Source of the DNA: JAPPHA01 sp965242975
Lineage (GTDB): Bacteria; Pseudomonadota; Alphaproteobacteria; Rhodobacterales; Rhodobacteraceae
Assembly: GCA_965242975.1 (NCBI GenBank)
Contig: CBDETS010000007.1
Coordinates: forward strand, 992,001-1,056,000
Direction of reading: 5' to 3'
Length of the DNA stretch: 64,000 nucleotides
Shown here: positions 8,723 through 18,433 of the stretch, one piece after another
How the letters are laid out: each line of letters starts with the position of its first letter
Position numbering within the stretch: the stretch's first letter is position 1
The notes under the pieces: generated by a model
What the model was told of the DNA's origin: nothing
The model's database searches: none
What the model saw: the letters and a program-made list of their open reading frames with translations, nothing else
Made by a program: the position numbers and the translations under genes

Positions 8723-10230
8723 GGTTTCGCCGCGTCGGATTCCGGGGTCTTTCGACCGCGATACTCCGCAATTGCCGAATATGCGATTGACAGGATCACC
8801 AGGGCGATCAGGACCATGTTGAGCGGCCCGCCAAGGAAGTACGCCGCCTTACCTACCGTTGCGCTGGCGATCATTGATCCCTGGATGTAGTTGGCCTCGG
8901 CGATCGGCCCCAGGATCAGCCCCAGAACCAGGGGAGCAGCCGAAAATCCGAACCGTTCGAGGAAGAACATCATGATACCGAGGGACATCATGACGTAGAC
9001 GTCTCCCATCGAGTGCTGAACCGAATAGGAGCCGAACACGGCCAGTCCCAGCACGACGGCCGCCATGACCGAGTTTGGAACCTGCGATACGCGCGCGGCG
9101 ATTCCTGCGATGTACAGTCCGAAAAGGCACATCAGGAACTGGCCGATCAACATGGAATCGATGAAGGTCCAGGCGACCGAAGGATGGTTTTCGAACAGAT
9201 CCACCCCCGGGAATATTCCATGAATCAGCAACCCCCCCAGCAGCACCGCCGCGGTGGGACTTCCAGGGATGGACAAGGTCAGCAAGGGTACCAGGGAAGG
9301 TCCGACCATGGCGTTGTTAGCCGACTCGGCGGCGATGACTCCTTCCGAGTGACCGGTTCCGAACCTGCCGGCCTGGGGCGACATCTTTCGGGCCTGGTCG
9401 TAGGCAACCAAACCGGCGATCTGTCCACCGACCCCGGGAATGAGTCCGATAAACGAACCGGTGATTGTTCCGATCACCAATGCACGTCCACGGCGGCCGA
9501 CTTCGCTGATGGCTTCCCTGATCGGGCTCTTTTGGATTTGCAGCACCGAGACATCGTGACCTCTGCGACCGGCCGCAAGCATTGCCAAAACCTGGGGAAT
9601 CGCGAACAGGCCGATCAGGGCGGCGATGATATTGATCCCTCCGCTCAGTGACGGGTGAAAAATGAACCTCTGGGCGCCGAGAATGTCGTCGAATCCGATC
9701 GTTGCGAGCCACATCCCGATGCATCCTGACAACAGGCCCTTGGCCAGGGACCGGGATTCCAGAGACCCGATGACCGTGACCCCGAAAATGGCCAGCCAGA
9801 AAAGGTGTGACGGACCGAAGGCAAGCGCCCACCTTGCAAGAACCGGGGTAAGGAATATCAGCAACATGACACCGAAGACCCCTCCGACCAGCGAGGCCAG
9901 AAACGCCAGCTGGAGAGCCTGTGCTCCACGGCCCTTCTTTGCCATCAAGTGGCCATCCAGGGTTGTTGCGATATTGGCCGGTGCTCCGGGAATCTTGAGG
10001 AGAATCGCGCTGACCGCACCTCCGGCAACCGTTGACGTGTAGGCTGCGCCAAGCAGGATCAGCCCCTGGACGGCCTCGAGGTGAAAGGTAAACGGGATCA
10101 GCAACGCGACCGCCATGGTCGGCGACAGGCCTGGCGTTGCTCCGAGAATGAGCCCGCCAACGGTCCCGACAAGCAAGAGCAGGAACGAAACCGGTTCGAA
10201 TACGTTTCCGAAGTAAAGTACGAACTCCAA
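8719..10230 (-). CDS. tctA: Tripartite tricarboxylate transporter large subunit (TctA)
   Basis: A 503-residue integral membrane protein with about a dozen hydrophobic segments. Family hallmarks are GLILGATPGLSPTMAVALLIPFT-like sequence near the N-terminus (two pieces, GATPGLSPTM and LLIPFT), the KIPGAPANIATTLDG stretch and GLIPGVGGQ. TctA is the main permease subunit. The start is TTG at 10230; upstream of it GGGTAAAG can serve as ribosome-binding site. It is the first gene of the minus-strand unit tctA-tctB-tctC-dehydrogenase-ligase and is divergent from the LacI regulator gene, which probably controls it. Confidence 0.92.
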   Translation of the reverse strand: MEFVLYFGNVFEPVSFLLLLVGTVGGLILGATPGLSPTMAVALLIPFTFHLEAVQGLILLGAAYTSTVAGGAVSAILLKIPGAPANIATTLDGHLMAKKGRGAQALQLAFLASLVGGVFGVMLLIFLTPVLARWALAFGPSHLFWLAIFGVTVIGSLESRSLAKGLLSGCIGMWLATIGFDDILGAQRFIFHPSLSGGINIIAALIGLFAIPQVLAMLAAGRRGHDVSVLQIQKSPIREAISEVGRRGRALVIGTITGSFIGLIPGVGGQIAGLVAYDQARKMSPQAGRFGTGHSEGVIAAESANNAMVGPSLVPLLTLSIPGSPTAAVLLGGLLIHGIFPGVDLFENHPSVAWTFIDSMLIGQFLMCLFGLYIAGIAARVSQVPNSVMAAVVLGLAVFGSYSVQHSMGDVYVMMSLGIMMFFLERFGFSAAPLVLGLILGPIAEANYIQGSMIASATVGKAAYFLGGPLNMVLIALVILSIAYSAIAEYRGRKTPESDAAKP

Positions 10231-10290
10231 GCGCTTTACCCTGATCGCTGTTCATCGCGCGTTGACCGGCGACAAATGGCTAGGGTAGGC

Positions 10291-10320
10291 AATGAAAATA
10301 GTATTGCAAATGTTTTCATT
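10291..10320. promoter_or_regulatory. Candidate LacI-family operator
   Basis: Within the 114 bases between tctA and the LacI-type gene lies an inverted repeat: AATGAAAA (10291-10298) and TTTTCATT (10313-10320), with further matching bases inside the arms. Its place in the divergent promoter region suggests the binding site of the adjacent regulator. The spacing is wider than in the classical LacI operators with a central CG, so a pair of half-sites for another factor is possible. Confidence 0.45.
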
Positions 10321-10344
10321 CGAATGCAGACGGGACGGTTTTCC

Positions 10345-11376
10345 ATGGTAAAACAAAACGATAAAGTTGATATCTTCACCGTCGCAAACCTGGCGAATGT
10401 CTCTCCTGCGACTGTATCCAGAGCATTCAATCATCCGCACCTGGTTCGCTGGGAAACCAGAAAGCGAATCGAAAAGGTAATCGAAGAGTCTGGATACATC
10501 CGGAACCGGGCTGCGCAGGCGATGCACGGCAAACGAAGCGGAACGATCGGTCTGATCGTGCCAACAGTTACGAATGCGATTTTCTCGGAGATGATCCAGT
10601 CGTTTACGGATGCGATCAGCGAAAACGGGTTTACCCTCCTGATGGCAACGCACGGTTTCAACTTGCGCAAGGAGTACGAAATCCTTCGAAAGTTGCTGGA
10701 ACACCGAGTCGATGGGGTGGCATTGATCGGCCTGGACCATACTGAAGCCACGTACCAGCTGATCGAGCGCCAAGGTGTTCCGACGGTTGCCGGGTGGAAC
10801 TATTCCGGATGTTCGCGGATTTCCTGCATTGGAGCAGACAATCGCGAGGCGGGAGCGGTTGCGGCTGAGCATCTCGTTGAGCTTGGCCATCGACGCATCG
10901 GGATGATTTTTCCTGAACTTGAAGGCAACGACCGCGCCAGGATGCGGTTTGAAGGCGCGTTGTCGGTCTTTTCGGCCGCACGAATTGATACTCCGGAATC
11001 TTTTCGTGCGCGCGCGCCGTATGACTTTGGTCGCGCCAAGGCGGCCAGCACCGAAATTCTCGGGAGCCCGAACCGGCCAACCGCGCTTCTTTGCGGCAAC
11101 GACATCATTGCACTTGGATCGATGTACGCTGCCCGGCAACTCGGTCTCGAAGTGCCACGATGTGTGTCGATCGTCGGAATCGGGGACTTCGACGGTTCGG
11201 CAGATTTCGAGCCTGCCCTGTCGAGTGTTCGAATTCCCGCCCATCGGATCGGGACGCGCGTCGGACATCACCTGGTTTCCGCAATTGCAGGCAACGCCGA
11301 CTCCCGGATCACCAGGATCAGGTTCGATGTCGACATGATCGCCCGAAAGACGTCCATTGGCCCATTTCGTGATTGA
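10345..11376 (+). CDS. LacI-family transcriptional regulator
   Basis: A 343-residue regulator. The helix-turn-helix is FTVANLANVSPATVSRAFNH (about residues 9-28), followed by the hinge region RNRAAQAMHG and a periplasmic-binding-protein-like effector domain (SGTIGLIVPTVTNAIFSEM onward). The start at 10345 places the DNA-binding domain at the N-terminus; ATG at 10324 is an in-frame alternative. It is divergent from the tctABC-dehydrogenase-ligase unit and probably represses it until an inducer, perhaps the transported acid or its derivative, is bound. The effector cannot be named from sequence. Confidence 0.9.
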   Translation: MVKQNDKVDIFTVANLANVSPATVSRAFNHPHLVRWETRKRIEKVIEESGYIRNRAAQAMHGKRSGTIGLIVPTVTNAIFSEMIQSFTDAISENGFTLLMATHGFNLRKEYEILRKLLEHRVDGVALIGLDHTEATYQLIERQGVPTVAGWNYSGCSRISCIGADNREAGAVAAEHLVELGHRRIGMIFPELEGNDRARMRFEGALSVFSAARIDTPESFRARAPYDFGRAKAASTEILGSPNRPTALLCGNDIIALGSMYAARQLGLEVPRCVSIVGIGDFDGSADFEPALSSVRIPAHRIGTRVGHHLVSAIAGNADSRITRIRFDVDMIARKTSIGPFRD

Positions 11377-11859
11377 AAACGGTATCTCCGGAGCATTCGC
11401 CCAATCGATTCATCAACTTCGAATCACGGTAAATCCAAGTATCACCGCCCACGGCGTTGACGAACTTCCGCACGACAAGTTGCCGTAAATGCGCGGACCG
11501 AAATGAAGACCCCTCGTGTAACGTCGACATCGTCCCCGACAAAGGCGTGCGTGTCGAAACCTGCCCGGGTCTGATGATGGTCAGGCAAGGGACTTCGGAG
11601 TTTCACCCGGTTGACAGGTCTGAAAGTTCGATCGCATGCAGTCTTGTCTGCGTTTCGGAAATCGTTCCGCATGAGGTACCTGTCCTCTCCGACCACGGGG
11701 CAAAATCGGCGCTCTTGTCGGTGTTCCCGACTCGTTCAGTGATACTCTCCCGGCCTATTTGACGAATTCCAGATGCAATATCTTGTATTTCCAGTCCAAT
11801 TGCCCTAACAATCAACAACAACAAAAACCCCAAAAAAACGGGAACTGGAGCAGGAAACG
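11377..11859. other. Intergenic space before parE
   Basis: About 480 bases with no convincing gene. The end is rich in CAACAACAACAAAAACCCC and A-runs just upstream of the parE ribosome-binding site. No terminator hairpin with a T-run is seen after the LacI-type gene. Confidence 0.4.
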
Positions 11860-13854
11860 GTGCAGGTAACGATCTCGGAAGACTCGGTACAACCGGGCGA
11901 TCAATACGACGCGAAATCAATTGAGGTTCTGGAGGGGCTTGAAGCCGTTCGCAAACGACCCGCGATGTACATCGGCGGAAAAGACGAACGGGCAATGCAC
12001 CACCTCATTGCCGAAGTTCTGGACAATGCGATGGATGAGGCCATCGGTGGTCATGCGAGCAGGGTCGAAATCGAATTGTACCGCGACGACACCGGGCAGA
12101 CGTTTGTTTCAGTTCAGGACAATGGGCGAGGGATTCCCGTCGACCCGCATCCCAAGTTCCCGAACAAGTCGGCCCTGGAAGTCATTCTGTGCACGTTACA
12201 TGCAGGTGGCAAGTTCTCCGGCGAGGCTTATCAGGTCTCCGGAGGATTGCACGGCGTTGGGGTTTCGGTTGTCAACGCCCTCTCGTCATATGTTCGTGTC
12301 GAAGTCGCAAGGGAGCGAAAAGTTTTCTGTCAGGAATTTTCGCGTGGCGTTCCGGTAACGGAACTGCGGGAGCTGGGCTCGACACATAACCGCCGCGGCA
12401 CGACCGTGACCTTTCACCCGGACCCGGAGATCTTCGGGGATGCGCGATTCCATCCCCGCCTGATCTTTGAAATGGCCAGGTCAAAGGCGTTTCTGTTTTC
12501 CGGTCTTGACGTTAGGTGGAAATGTGATGACGCGTTGATTGACGCGGCGGGTGATGTTCCCCAAGCCGCACAGTTTCAATTCCCCGGCGGCATCAAGGAC
12601 TATCTGGGCGAACGACTTGCTGGTCTTGAGACGAATGCTTCCGGACCGTTCGCAGGCCAGGTCAAGTTCGACGAGAAATTCGGCAATGGCACCAGGGGAT
12701 CGGTTGAGTGGGCCATCAACTGGACACAGGATCGGAGCGCGTTCCTGCATTCGTTCTGCAATACGGTTCCAACGGCGGGGGGCGGAACGCACGAGCACGG
12801 GTTCTGGTCCGCAATTCTCAAGGGAACGAAGGCCTACGGGAAGAGAACCGGCAACCGCAAGGCGTCACTGATCAATCGCGAAGATGTGGTCGGAAGCGGG
12901 TGCGCGATTCTGTCCTGTTTCGTGCAGGAACCGGAATTCTCGGGGCAGACAAAGGATCGGCTCGTGTCGGCGGATGTCACGCGTCTCGTGGAGAGGTCGA
13001 TTTCCGACCATTTCGACAATTGGCTGGCGTCAGATACGCAAACGGCAAATTCCGTACTGGAACTGCTCACGGAGCGTGCCGAGGACCGCCTGCGTCGAAA
13101 GGCCGAAAAGGAAACGTCACGAAAGTCGCCGACCAGAAGGCTTCGCCTTCCCGGGAAACTCGTCGACTGCAGCCAGGAAAGCAGTGACGGTACCGAGTTG
13201 TTCATCGTGGAAGGAGACAGCGCCGGCGGTTCAGCCAAGATGGCCAGGGACAGGACAACCCAGGCCTTGCTCCCACTGCGCGGGAAAATCCTGAACGTCG
13301 TCGGTGCCTCCAAGGCAAAGATGGCAGCAAACAGCGAGATCAATGATCTGTGTCAGGCCCTCGGCACCAAGACGGGCTCTCGATTCACCATCGACGACCT
13401 GAGGTACGAGAAAATCATTATCATGACCGACGCCGACGTCGATGGCGCCCATATCGCATCGCTCCTGATGACATTTTTCTTTACTCAAATGAGACCCTTG
13501 GTTGACGAGGGCCATCTCTACCTGGCTTGCCCGCCATTGTTTCGTCTGACCCAAGGGTCTGTTCGGGTATATGCACGAGACGAAGCCGAACGGACGCGCC
13601 TTCTCGAATCAGGGCTCGGGGGACGGGGAAAGATCGAGACCTCGCGCTTCAAAGGTCTCGGTGAAATGGATGCGAAGGATCTGAAAGCAACCACAATGGA
13701 TTCGGATTCACGCCAGTTGATCCGTGTCAGGATTATCGATGACGAACCCGGTGAAACCGACAATCTTGTCCGGGACCTCATGGGGCGAAAACCCGAATCG
13801 CGATTCACCTTCATCCAGAACAATGCGCAAACGGTTGACACGCTGGATGTCTGA
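11860..13854 (+). CDS. parE: DNA topoisomerase IV subunit B
   Basis: A 664-residue type IIA topoisomerase ATPase subunit that works with ParC to unlink daughter chromosomes. The GHKL ATPase motifs are clear: EVLDNAMDEA, DNGRGIPVD and GGLHGVGVSVVNALS. The TOPRIM domain has EGDSAGGSAK, PLRGKILNV and DADVDGAHI, and the C-terminus includes RFKGLGEMDAKDL. The length and the insertion-poor TOPRIM region fit ParE rather than GyrB. It starts at GTG 11860 after GGAGCAGGAAACG. parC is not in the window. The gene converges with the ABC-F gene downstream. Confidence 0.93.
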   Translation: MQVTISEDSVQPGDQYDAKSIEVLEGLEAVRKRPAMYIGGKDERAMHHLIAEVLDNAMDEAIGGHASRVEIELYRDDTGQTFVSVQDNGRGIPVDPHPKFPNKSALEVILCTLHAGGKFSGEAYQVSGGLHGVGVSVVNALSSYVRVEVARERKVFCQEFSRGVPVTELRELGSTHNRRGTTVTFHPDPEIFGDARFHPRLIFEMARSKAFLFSGLDVRWKCDDALIDAAGDVPQAAQFQFPGGIKDYLGERLAGLETNASGPFAGQVKFDEKFGNGTRGSVEWAINWTQDRSAFLHSFCNTVPTAGGGTHEHGFWSAILKGTKAYGKRTGNRKASLINREDVVGSGCAILSCFVQEPEFSGQTKDRLVSADVTRLVERSISDHFDNWLASDTQTANSVLELLTERAEDRLRRKAEKETSRKSPTRRLRLPGKLVDCSQESSDGTELFIVEGDSAGGSAKMARDRTTQALLPLRGKILNVVGASKAKMAANSEINDLCQALGTKTGSRFTIDDLRYEKIIIMTDADVDGAHIASLLMTFFFTQMRPLVDEGHLYLACPPLFRLTQGSVRVYARDEAERTRLLESGLGGRGKIETSRFKGLGEMDAKDLKATTMDSDSRQLIRVRIIDDEPGETDNLVRDLMGRKPESRFTFIQNNAQTVDTLDV

Positions 13855-13899
13855 TTCCGGACTTGGGTCACAACAAGCCTGGCATGATGTGACCGACAG

Positions 13900-15729
13900 T
13901 CAAGTGTCACATGCCGATTCCATCTTTTCTGCCAACTCGAGCCATTCCGCCTCCGCGGCCTCGAGCTTGCGCCTGCATACCGAGAGTTCGTCGCTAGCCC
14001 GCTGAAATGCCAGCGGGTCTTTAAGGAACAAGTCCGGATCCGAAAGGGTTGATTCAAGATCCATGGCTTGCCCAGTCATTGCTTCGATCTCCGGCAACAA
14101 CCGGGCGAACCTGTGCCTTTCGGTAAAGCTCATTCCGCCGTTCTCGTTCTTCGGCAACGCCTGATGCGACCTGCTTCTTCCGGAACTCCTGGTCTGCCGG
14201 AGTTTGCTCTTCTCAGGCTGCGTACAACTCGCCTTGAACGTCCCGGGCCAGCCACCAGCATGAATCTGGACCTTTCCCCTGCCCTCCAAAAACAGTGACG
14301 TGGTCGCGACCCGATCGACAAAGTCCCTGTCGTGACTGGCAAAAAGTACGGTTCCAGAATATGTTGCGATGAGTTCTTGGAGAAGATCAAGCGTTTCAAC
14401 ATCGAGGTCATTGGTCGGCTCATCGAGGATCAGAAGATTGCTGGGGCGAGCCATGACGCAGGCGAGTTGTAGGCGGGCCCGTTCTCCCCCCGACAGCGAT
14501 GCAACCGGCGCCATCGTCTGCCGTTCGTCGAACAGGAATTCCTTCAGGTATCCCGCAATATGGCGAAGTCTTCCCCGCACGAACACGTGGTCGGTTCGCT
14601 TCTTTCCGGGGACTTCCTGATCGCCGGAGAGCACCTCCCGGACAGTCAGGCCAGGGTTCACCTCGCTGTCGCCTTGACCAAACCACGCGACACTTAGCCG
14701 AGTCCCGATCCTTATCGTCCCGGAGTCCGGTGGCAAACGACCCGACAGCAAACCAAGCAGGGTCGTCTTTCCGATACCATTGCTTCCCAGTACGGCGACA
14801 CGGTCACTGCGCTTGATCCTGAGACTCAATCGTTCAACTATTGTCGTGTCGCCGAACGCTTTGGATATTCCGTTGGCTTCCACGACCAGCTGTCCGGATC
14901 TTGGAGAAGGTGCCCACTCCTTCTTCGGTCCCGGTCTGCCGGAGGAAGACGCTTTCTCTTCGGACCGGATTTTCTCGAGTTCGCGTAACCGGCGCAGGTT
15001 TCGTCTCCGCCGGGCCGAAATTCCGACGGCAAGCCATCTTTCCTCCTGTTTCAGAAGACGTCGGCGTTCGCGTCTTTCGCGGATTTCCTTGGCGTGGATC
15101 TCATCACGCCAGTCCTCGAAATGATCGAAACCCTTGTTCAACCGATCGAGTCGACCATCATGAAGCCAAAGCGTCGTGCGCGTCACTGAGCGCAGAAATG
15201 TTCGATCGTGTGAAACAACGACAAAGGCCTTTTCGGTTGTTGACAGATAGTTTTCGAGCCAGAGGATTCCATCGATGTCCAGGTGATTTGTTGGTTCGTC
15301 GAGAAGCATCAGGTCCGGTTGCAACGCAACCAATCTTGCGATTCCGGCGCGACGGCGTTCACCTCCCGAAGCCCCGTTGATGCATATGTGCGGCGCAACC
15401 TTCAGACCTTCCATTGCCGCTCGTGCACGAAACCTTTCCTTCTCGGGAATCCCGGAGGTTACGAAGTCCTGTAGGGTATGAAATCGCCTCAGGTCCGGGA
15501 TTTGCTGAAGGACTCCGATTCGGGTTCTGGAGGCCTGGAATCTCTCGCCTGCATCGACCTCGACCTGTCCGGCCATCAAGCCGATCAAAGTTGATTTTCC
15601 TGATCCGTTCTTTCCAACCAGGCAGATCCGGTCTCGGCGGCGGACCACCGCTTCGAGGTCACTGAAGAGCGGCTTTCCACCAAATGTGACCATGACGTGG
15701 TCTAGGACCAGAAGGGGCGGCTGAACCAT
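13900..15729 (-). CDS. ABC-F family ATPase, Uup-like
   Basis: A 609-residue soluble protein with two ABC ATPase domains and no membrane segment, as in the ABC-F family of ribosome-associated factors. The first domain has Walker A GKNGSGKST (about residues 39-47), signature SGGERRRAG and LLDEPTNHLD; the second has GSNGIGKTT, LSGGERARLQ and ILDEPTNDLD. A basic linker rich in R, K and E lies between them, and a C-terminal coiled-coil-like tail (about the last 90 residues) resembles Uup. The start at 15729 gives MVQPPLLVLD; the frame is open further upstream but without a better site. It probably helps translation or DNA-related repair as proposed for Uup; this is family knowledge. Confidence 0.88.
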   Translation of the reverse strand: MVQPPLLVLDHVMVTFGGKPLFSDLEAVVRRRDRICLVGKNGSGKSTLIGLMAGQVEVDAGERFQASRTRIGVLQQIPDLRRFHTLQDFVTSGIPEKERFRARAAMEGLKVAPHICINGASGGERRRAGIARLVALQPDLMLLDEPTNHLDIDGILWLENYLSTTEKAFVVVSHDRTFLRSVTRTTLWLHDGRLDRLNKGFDHFEDWRDEIHAKEIRERRERRRLLKQEERWLAVGISARRRRNLRRLRELEKIRSEEKASSSGRPGPKKEWAPSPRSGQLVVEANGISKAFGDTTIVERLSLRIKRSDRVAVLGSNGIGKTTLLGLLSGRLPPDSGTIRIGTRLSVAWFGQGDSEVNPGLTVREVLSGDQEVPGKKRTDHVFVRGRLRHIAGYLKEFLFDERQTMAPVASLSGGERARLQLACVMARPSNLLILDEPTNDLDVETLDLLQELIATYSGTVLFASHDRDFVDRVATTSLFLEGRGKVQIHAGGWPGTFKASCTQPEKSKLRQTRSSGRSRSHQALPKNENGGMSFTERHRFARLLPEIEAMTGQAMDLESTLSDPDLFLKDPLAFQRASDELSVCRRKLEAAEAEWLELAEKMESACDT

Positions 15730-16544
15730 GATCAGGAATTTGTCAAAATCGAAAAAAATGCCAGCCCGGTCGTACCAGCCGGGAGTTGCGCGCAAGGAAT
15801 GTCATTATACAGGCCTGCGCGAGGTTCGAAAGGAGGCGTATCTGCCCACACGGCGTCGGTGGTCAAGCCAGTTTTGACTGTTTCTCGGTGCTGCCGCCGT
15901 CCTGACAGAACCAGAGACCGCCGACGGTCTGGGTTCGCACCTTCCGGCAATCGACCGGATTCCCAATTTGAATTCACGAAAACTTTCGTTGCGAAGGCCA
16001 TTCTCGCGACTTGGATCCGTGCCCGCATCAAATTGGGCGCACGTCTGCCCCGGGAATGCGTCTGGGCCCCGAACGTCGTTGGCCACGACTTGGCGCCGGT
16101 CAGGACTTCGAGACACTGGCCTCGAACACGGTTTCATCCGCCGTTTGGCAGGCGACTGGGGCGTCCGAGTTCACGAGTTCGGTGACCTCGAGACTCAGGA
16201 TCTCGTCGCGAACACCTGCCGCCACTGCGAACCACAGGAAATCGGCGGTCTTCTTCTTCTGTTCGCGCAGTTCATCGGGATTTGGCGCCATGTTGACGCC
16301 GACCAGCGGCCGGTAGACGTTTGCGGTAACCAGCCCCGGACCGATGTACGGCGAACCCGGGAGCCGGTGAAACACACTCCGAAAGACGTTTTCCCCGGAT
16401 CTGTAAGGGCCACAAAGCGCGAAACGTGACGATCCTTTCCCCGGCAAAGGAAATAGTGCTTGCCATCGGGATTCGTTGTGCGCCCTGGAAAGTGCGTTAG
16501 GCTGCGCTTCTTCTCAGGTTTCAGCCCGACAGCACTCTCGTCAA
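15730..16544. other. Space with possible frameshifted remnant
   Basis: No intact gene. On the minus strand, one frame (16548 downward) reads KHYFLCRGKDRHVSRFVALTD-like sequence, and another frame (16447 to 16100) continues with protein-like sequence including SVFHRLPGSPYIGPG and PDELREQKKKTADFLWF. The two would join through one frameshift near 16390-16440. I do not recognise the family. It may be a decayed gene. Confidence 0.3.
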
Positions 16545-17342
16545 TCAATTCAACTCGGCCAGAGCCGTTGCCAGGAACACCTCAGGGCTCTCGAGGTTGG
16601 ACAAATGCGCTGCTCCCGGAATGACGTACACCTCCGCCCCGGAAACGCGGTCTGCCATGTCCTGAGCTACCGGCAAGGGGACTGCAGGGTCGAACTCGCC
16701 CACGATGAACTGCACCGGCAGCCTGATTTGATCCAGTGACCGCAACAAATCGAGCGTCTGCAAACAGCGTGCCGCCTTGCGGTAACCTTTGGACGGTGTT
16801 CGTACGATCATCTCCCGGACCGAAGTCAGCAATGATGCATTTTCGGGATTGGCGCGGAATGCCGGCGAGAACCACCGTGACATCGTGCTCTCTGCCAGCG
16901 CATCCATACCGCCGGATTTCGACAGCGCGATGTTGTTGTCCCACATCGCCTTGAAGGCATCGGGCGCATCTGCGCGCGCGTCGCAGCAGACCACGCGTTC
17001 AATCCTGTCGGGATGTTCAAGAGCGAGAGCGAGACCGGTCATGCCGCCTAGCGACAATCCCATGAACTTCGCCCGGTCAATGCCGAGACGGTCCATCAGG
17101 GCAATAACATCTGTTGCAAGCGTTCTGAAACCAAACTCGTCGTCGCTGACACTACTCAGCCCGTGGCCACGCGTGTCGTAGCCAAGCACGGTAAAACGCG
17201 CTTGCAATTCCGCGAGTTGAGGTCGCCACATCCCGCGATCGGTCGCCAGGGAATTCGACAGGATCAACCAGGGTCCACATCCCGCCACCGAAAAGGAAAT
17301 CCGGGTTCCGTCGCGAACTCGGATGCTGTCTGAAGCGCTCAT
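16545..17342 (-). CDS. Alpha/beta hydrolase, 3-oxoadipate enol-lactonase-like
   Basis: A 265-residue alpha/beta hydrolase. The oxyanion region is ILSNSLATDRGMW, the nucleophile is S97 in GLSLGG, the acid is probably D233 in GEFDPAVP-like sequence and the histidine is in GAAHLSNLE. The LSNSLATDRGMW and GYDTRGHGLS patterns are those of PcaD (3-oxoadipate enol-lactonase) and relatives. Its start overlaps the stop of the flavin monooxygenase gene by four bases, so the two are translated together, and the hydrolase may open an ester or lactone made by the oxygenase. A true protocatechuate-pathway role is unlikely since no other pca gene is present. Confidence 0.85.
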   Translation of the reverse strand: MSASDSIRVRDGTRISFSVAGCGPWLILSNSLATDRGMWRPQLAELQARFTVLGYDTRGHGLSSVSDDEFGFRTLATDVIALMDRLGIDRAKFMGLSLGGMTGLALALEHPDRIERVVCCDARADAPDAFKAMWDNNIALSKSGGMDALAESTMSRWFSPAFRANPENASLLTSVREMIVRTPSKGYRKAARCLQTLDLLRSLDQIRLPVQFIVGEFDPAVPLPVAQDMADRVSGAEVYVIPGAAHLSNLESPEVFLATALAELN

Positions 17343-18433
17343 GCTGTGGTGGCGATTGAGCTGTTGATCCGTGGCATGACCTCTTCGGCCATCAGTATCA
17401 TCGACCGGCGGCCCAGGTCGTGGTCCGCCCAGTCGTGGCCCGCGTAGATCAGGTGCCCGAAGTCGCCGACCTGCTCGCGGAATTCGAGGATCTTGTCCGC
17501 AACTGCGGAAGGGTCGCCGAAGATCACCAGTTGCTCCACAACGTTATCGAGCGTCACATCGTCATCGGGCATGTTCTGATCCTCCTTGAAAAGGTTCATT
17601 CGGCCGGCCGCCCCCAGTTTGGTCAGAAGCTGCGAGAGATAGTAGACATACGGGCTGCCGGGGTCGCGAGCATAAGCACGTGCGGTCGCCATGTCGTCTG
17701 CGACGCAGATATTCTTCGCCACCCGCCAATTGTTCAGGTCGACCGTCCGTCCGCCCTGTTTGCAGCCCTCGACGTAGTTCGGCAAATGGGTGGCGACCCA
17801 TTTGGGCAGAAGGAAGTTTGCGGAAATCGGATCCCAGCCGCGCGCGGCCATCGCGGTGACACCCTTGGAAAATGGCGCGACCGCAGTACCGACGATGGGC
17901 GGGTGCGGATCTTGAAACGGCCTGGAAATCGTGCCCTGGCCGATCTTGGGTATCATGGTACGCTCGGTCGAGACCTCATAGAATTCGCCGGACAGGTTGT
18001 AAGGCGCCTCACCTGCCCAAATCTTGAGCACCATGTCGATACATTCGACAAACATGGCGTTGCGATTAAGGTCGAGATTGCCGAAGACTTCGGCATCCGA
18101 CATCAGCCCGCCGGGTGAGATTCCAAAATTGAAGCGGCCTTCCAGCATGTGGTCGAGCATTGCCACCTCAGCCGCGACGCGGGCGGGGTGCGAGTTCGGC
18201 AGGTTTACGGTGCCTGTGCCGAGACGGATTGACTTCGTCTCATAGGCGAGGCTTGCCAGAAATGCGACGGTCGAGGTAATGATCTCGGCCTGATCGGTCG
18301 TGTGTTCACCGCAATAGGCTTCGGCAAAGCCCAGTTCATCAGCCAGAAGAAAAGCTTCGCGGTCCTCTGCGATGCTTCGCGAGATCGGCTTTTCCAACGG
18401 GTGGATCGGCATGGTAAAAAATGACAACTCCAT
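17339..18433 (-). CDS. LLM-class flavin-dependent monooxygenase
   Basis: A 364-residue luciferase-like monooxygenase. The sequence begins MELSFFTMPIHP, with AEAYCGEH, the SIRLGTGTVNLP strand and GRFNFGISPGG typical of bacterial-luciferase-fold enzymes that use reduced FMN supplied by a partner. The start at 18433 follows GGAGGG; the frame runs 14 codons further upstream without a better site. The hydrolase gene overlaps its end by four bases. A flavin reductase gene lies about 1.6 kb away beyond the LysR gene and may provide the reduced flavin. The substrate is not evident; relatives act on alkanesulfonates, nitrilotriacetate, terpenes and others. Confidence 0.87.
   Translation of the reverse strand: MELSFFTMPIHPLEKPISRSIAEDREAFLLADELGFAEAYCGEHTTDQAEIITSTVAFLASLAYETKSIRLGTGTVNLPNSHPARVAAEVAMLDHMLEGRFNFGISPGGLMSDAEVFGNLDLNRNAMFVECIDMVLKIWAGEAPYNLSGEFYEVSTERTMIPKIGQGTISRPFQDPHPPIVGTAVAPFSKGVTAMAARGWDPISANFLLPKWVATHLPNYVEGCKQGGRTVDLNNWRVAKNICVADDMATARAYARDPGSPYVYYLSQLLTKLGAAGRMNLFKEDQNMPDDDVTLDNVVEQLVIFGDPSAVADKILEFREQVGDFGHLIYAGHDWADHDLGRRSMILMAEEVMPRINSSIATTA

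Noticed and set aside
13879..13915. Bidirectional terminator between parE and the ABC-F gene
   Set aside because: ATGTGAC and GTCACAT can pair, but the stem is short and no T-run follows on either strand.
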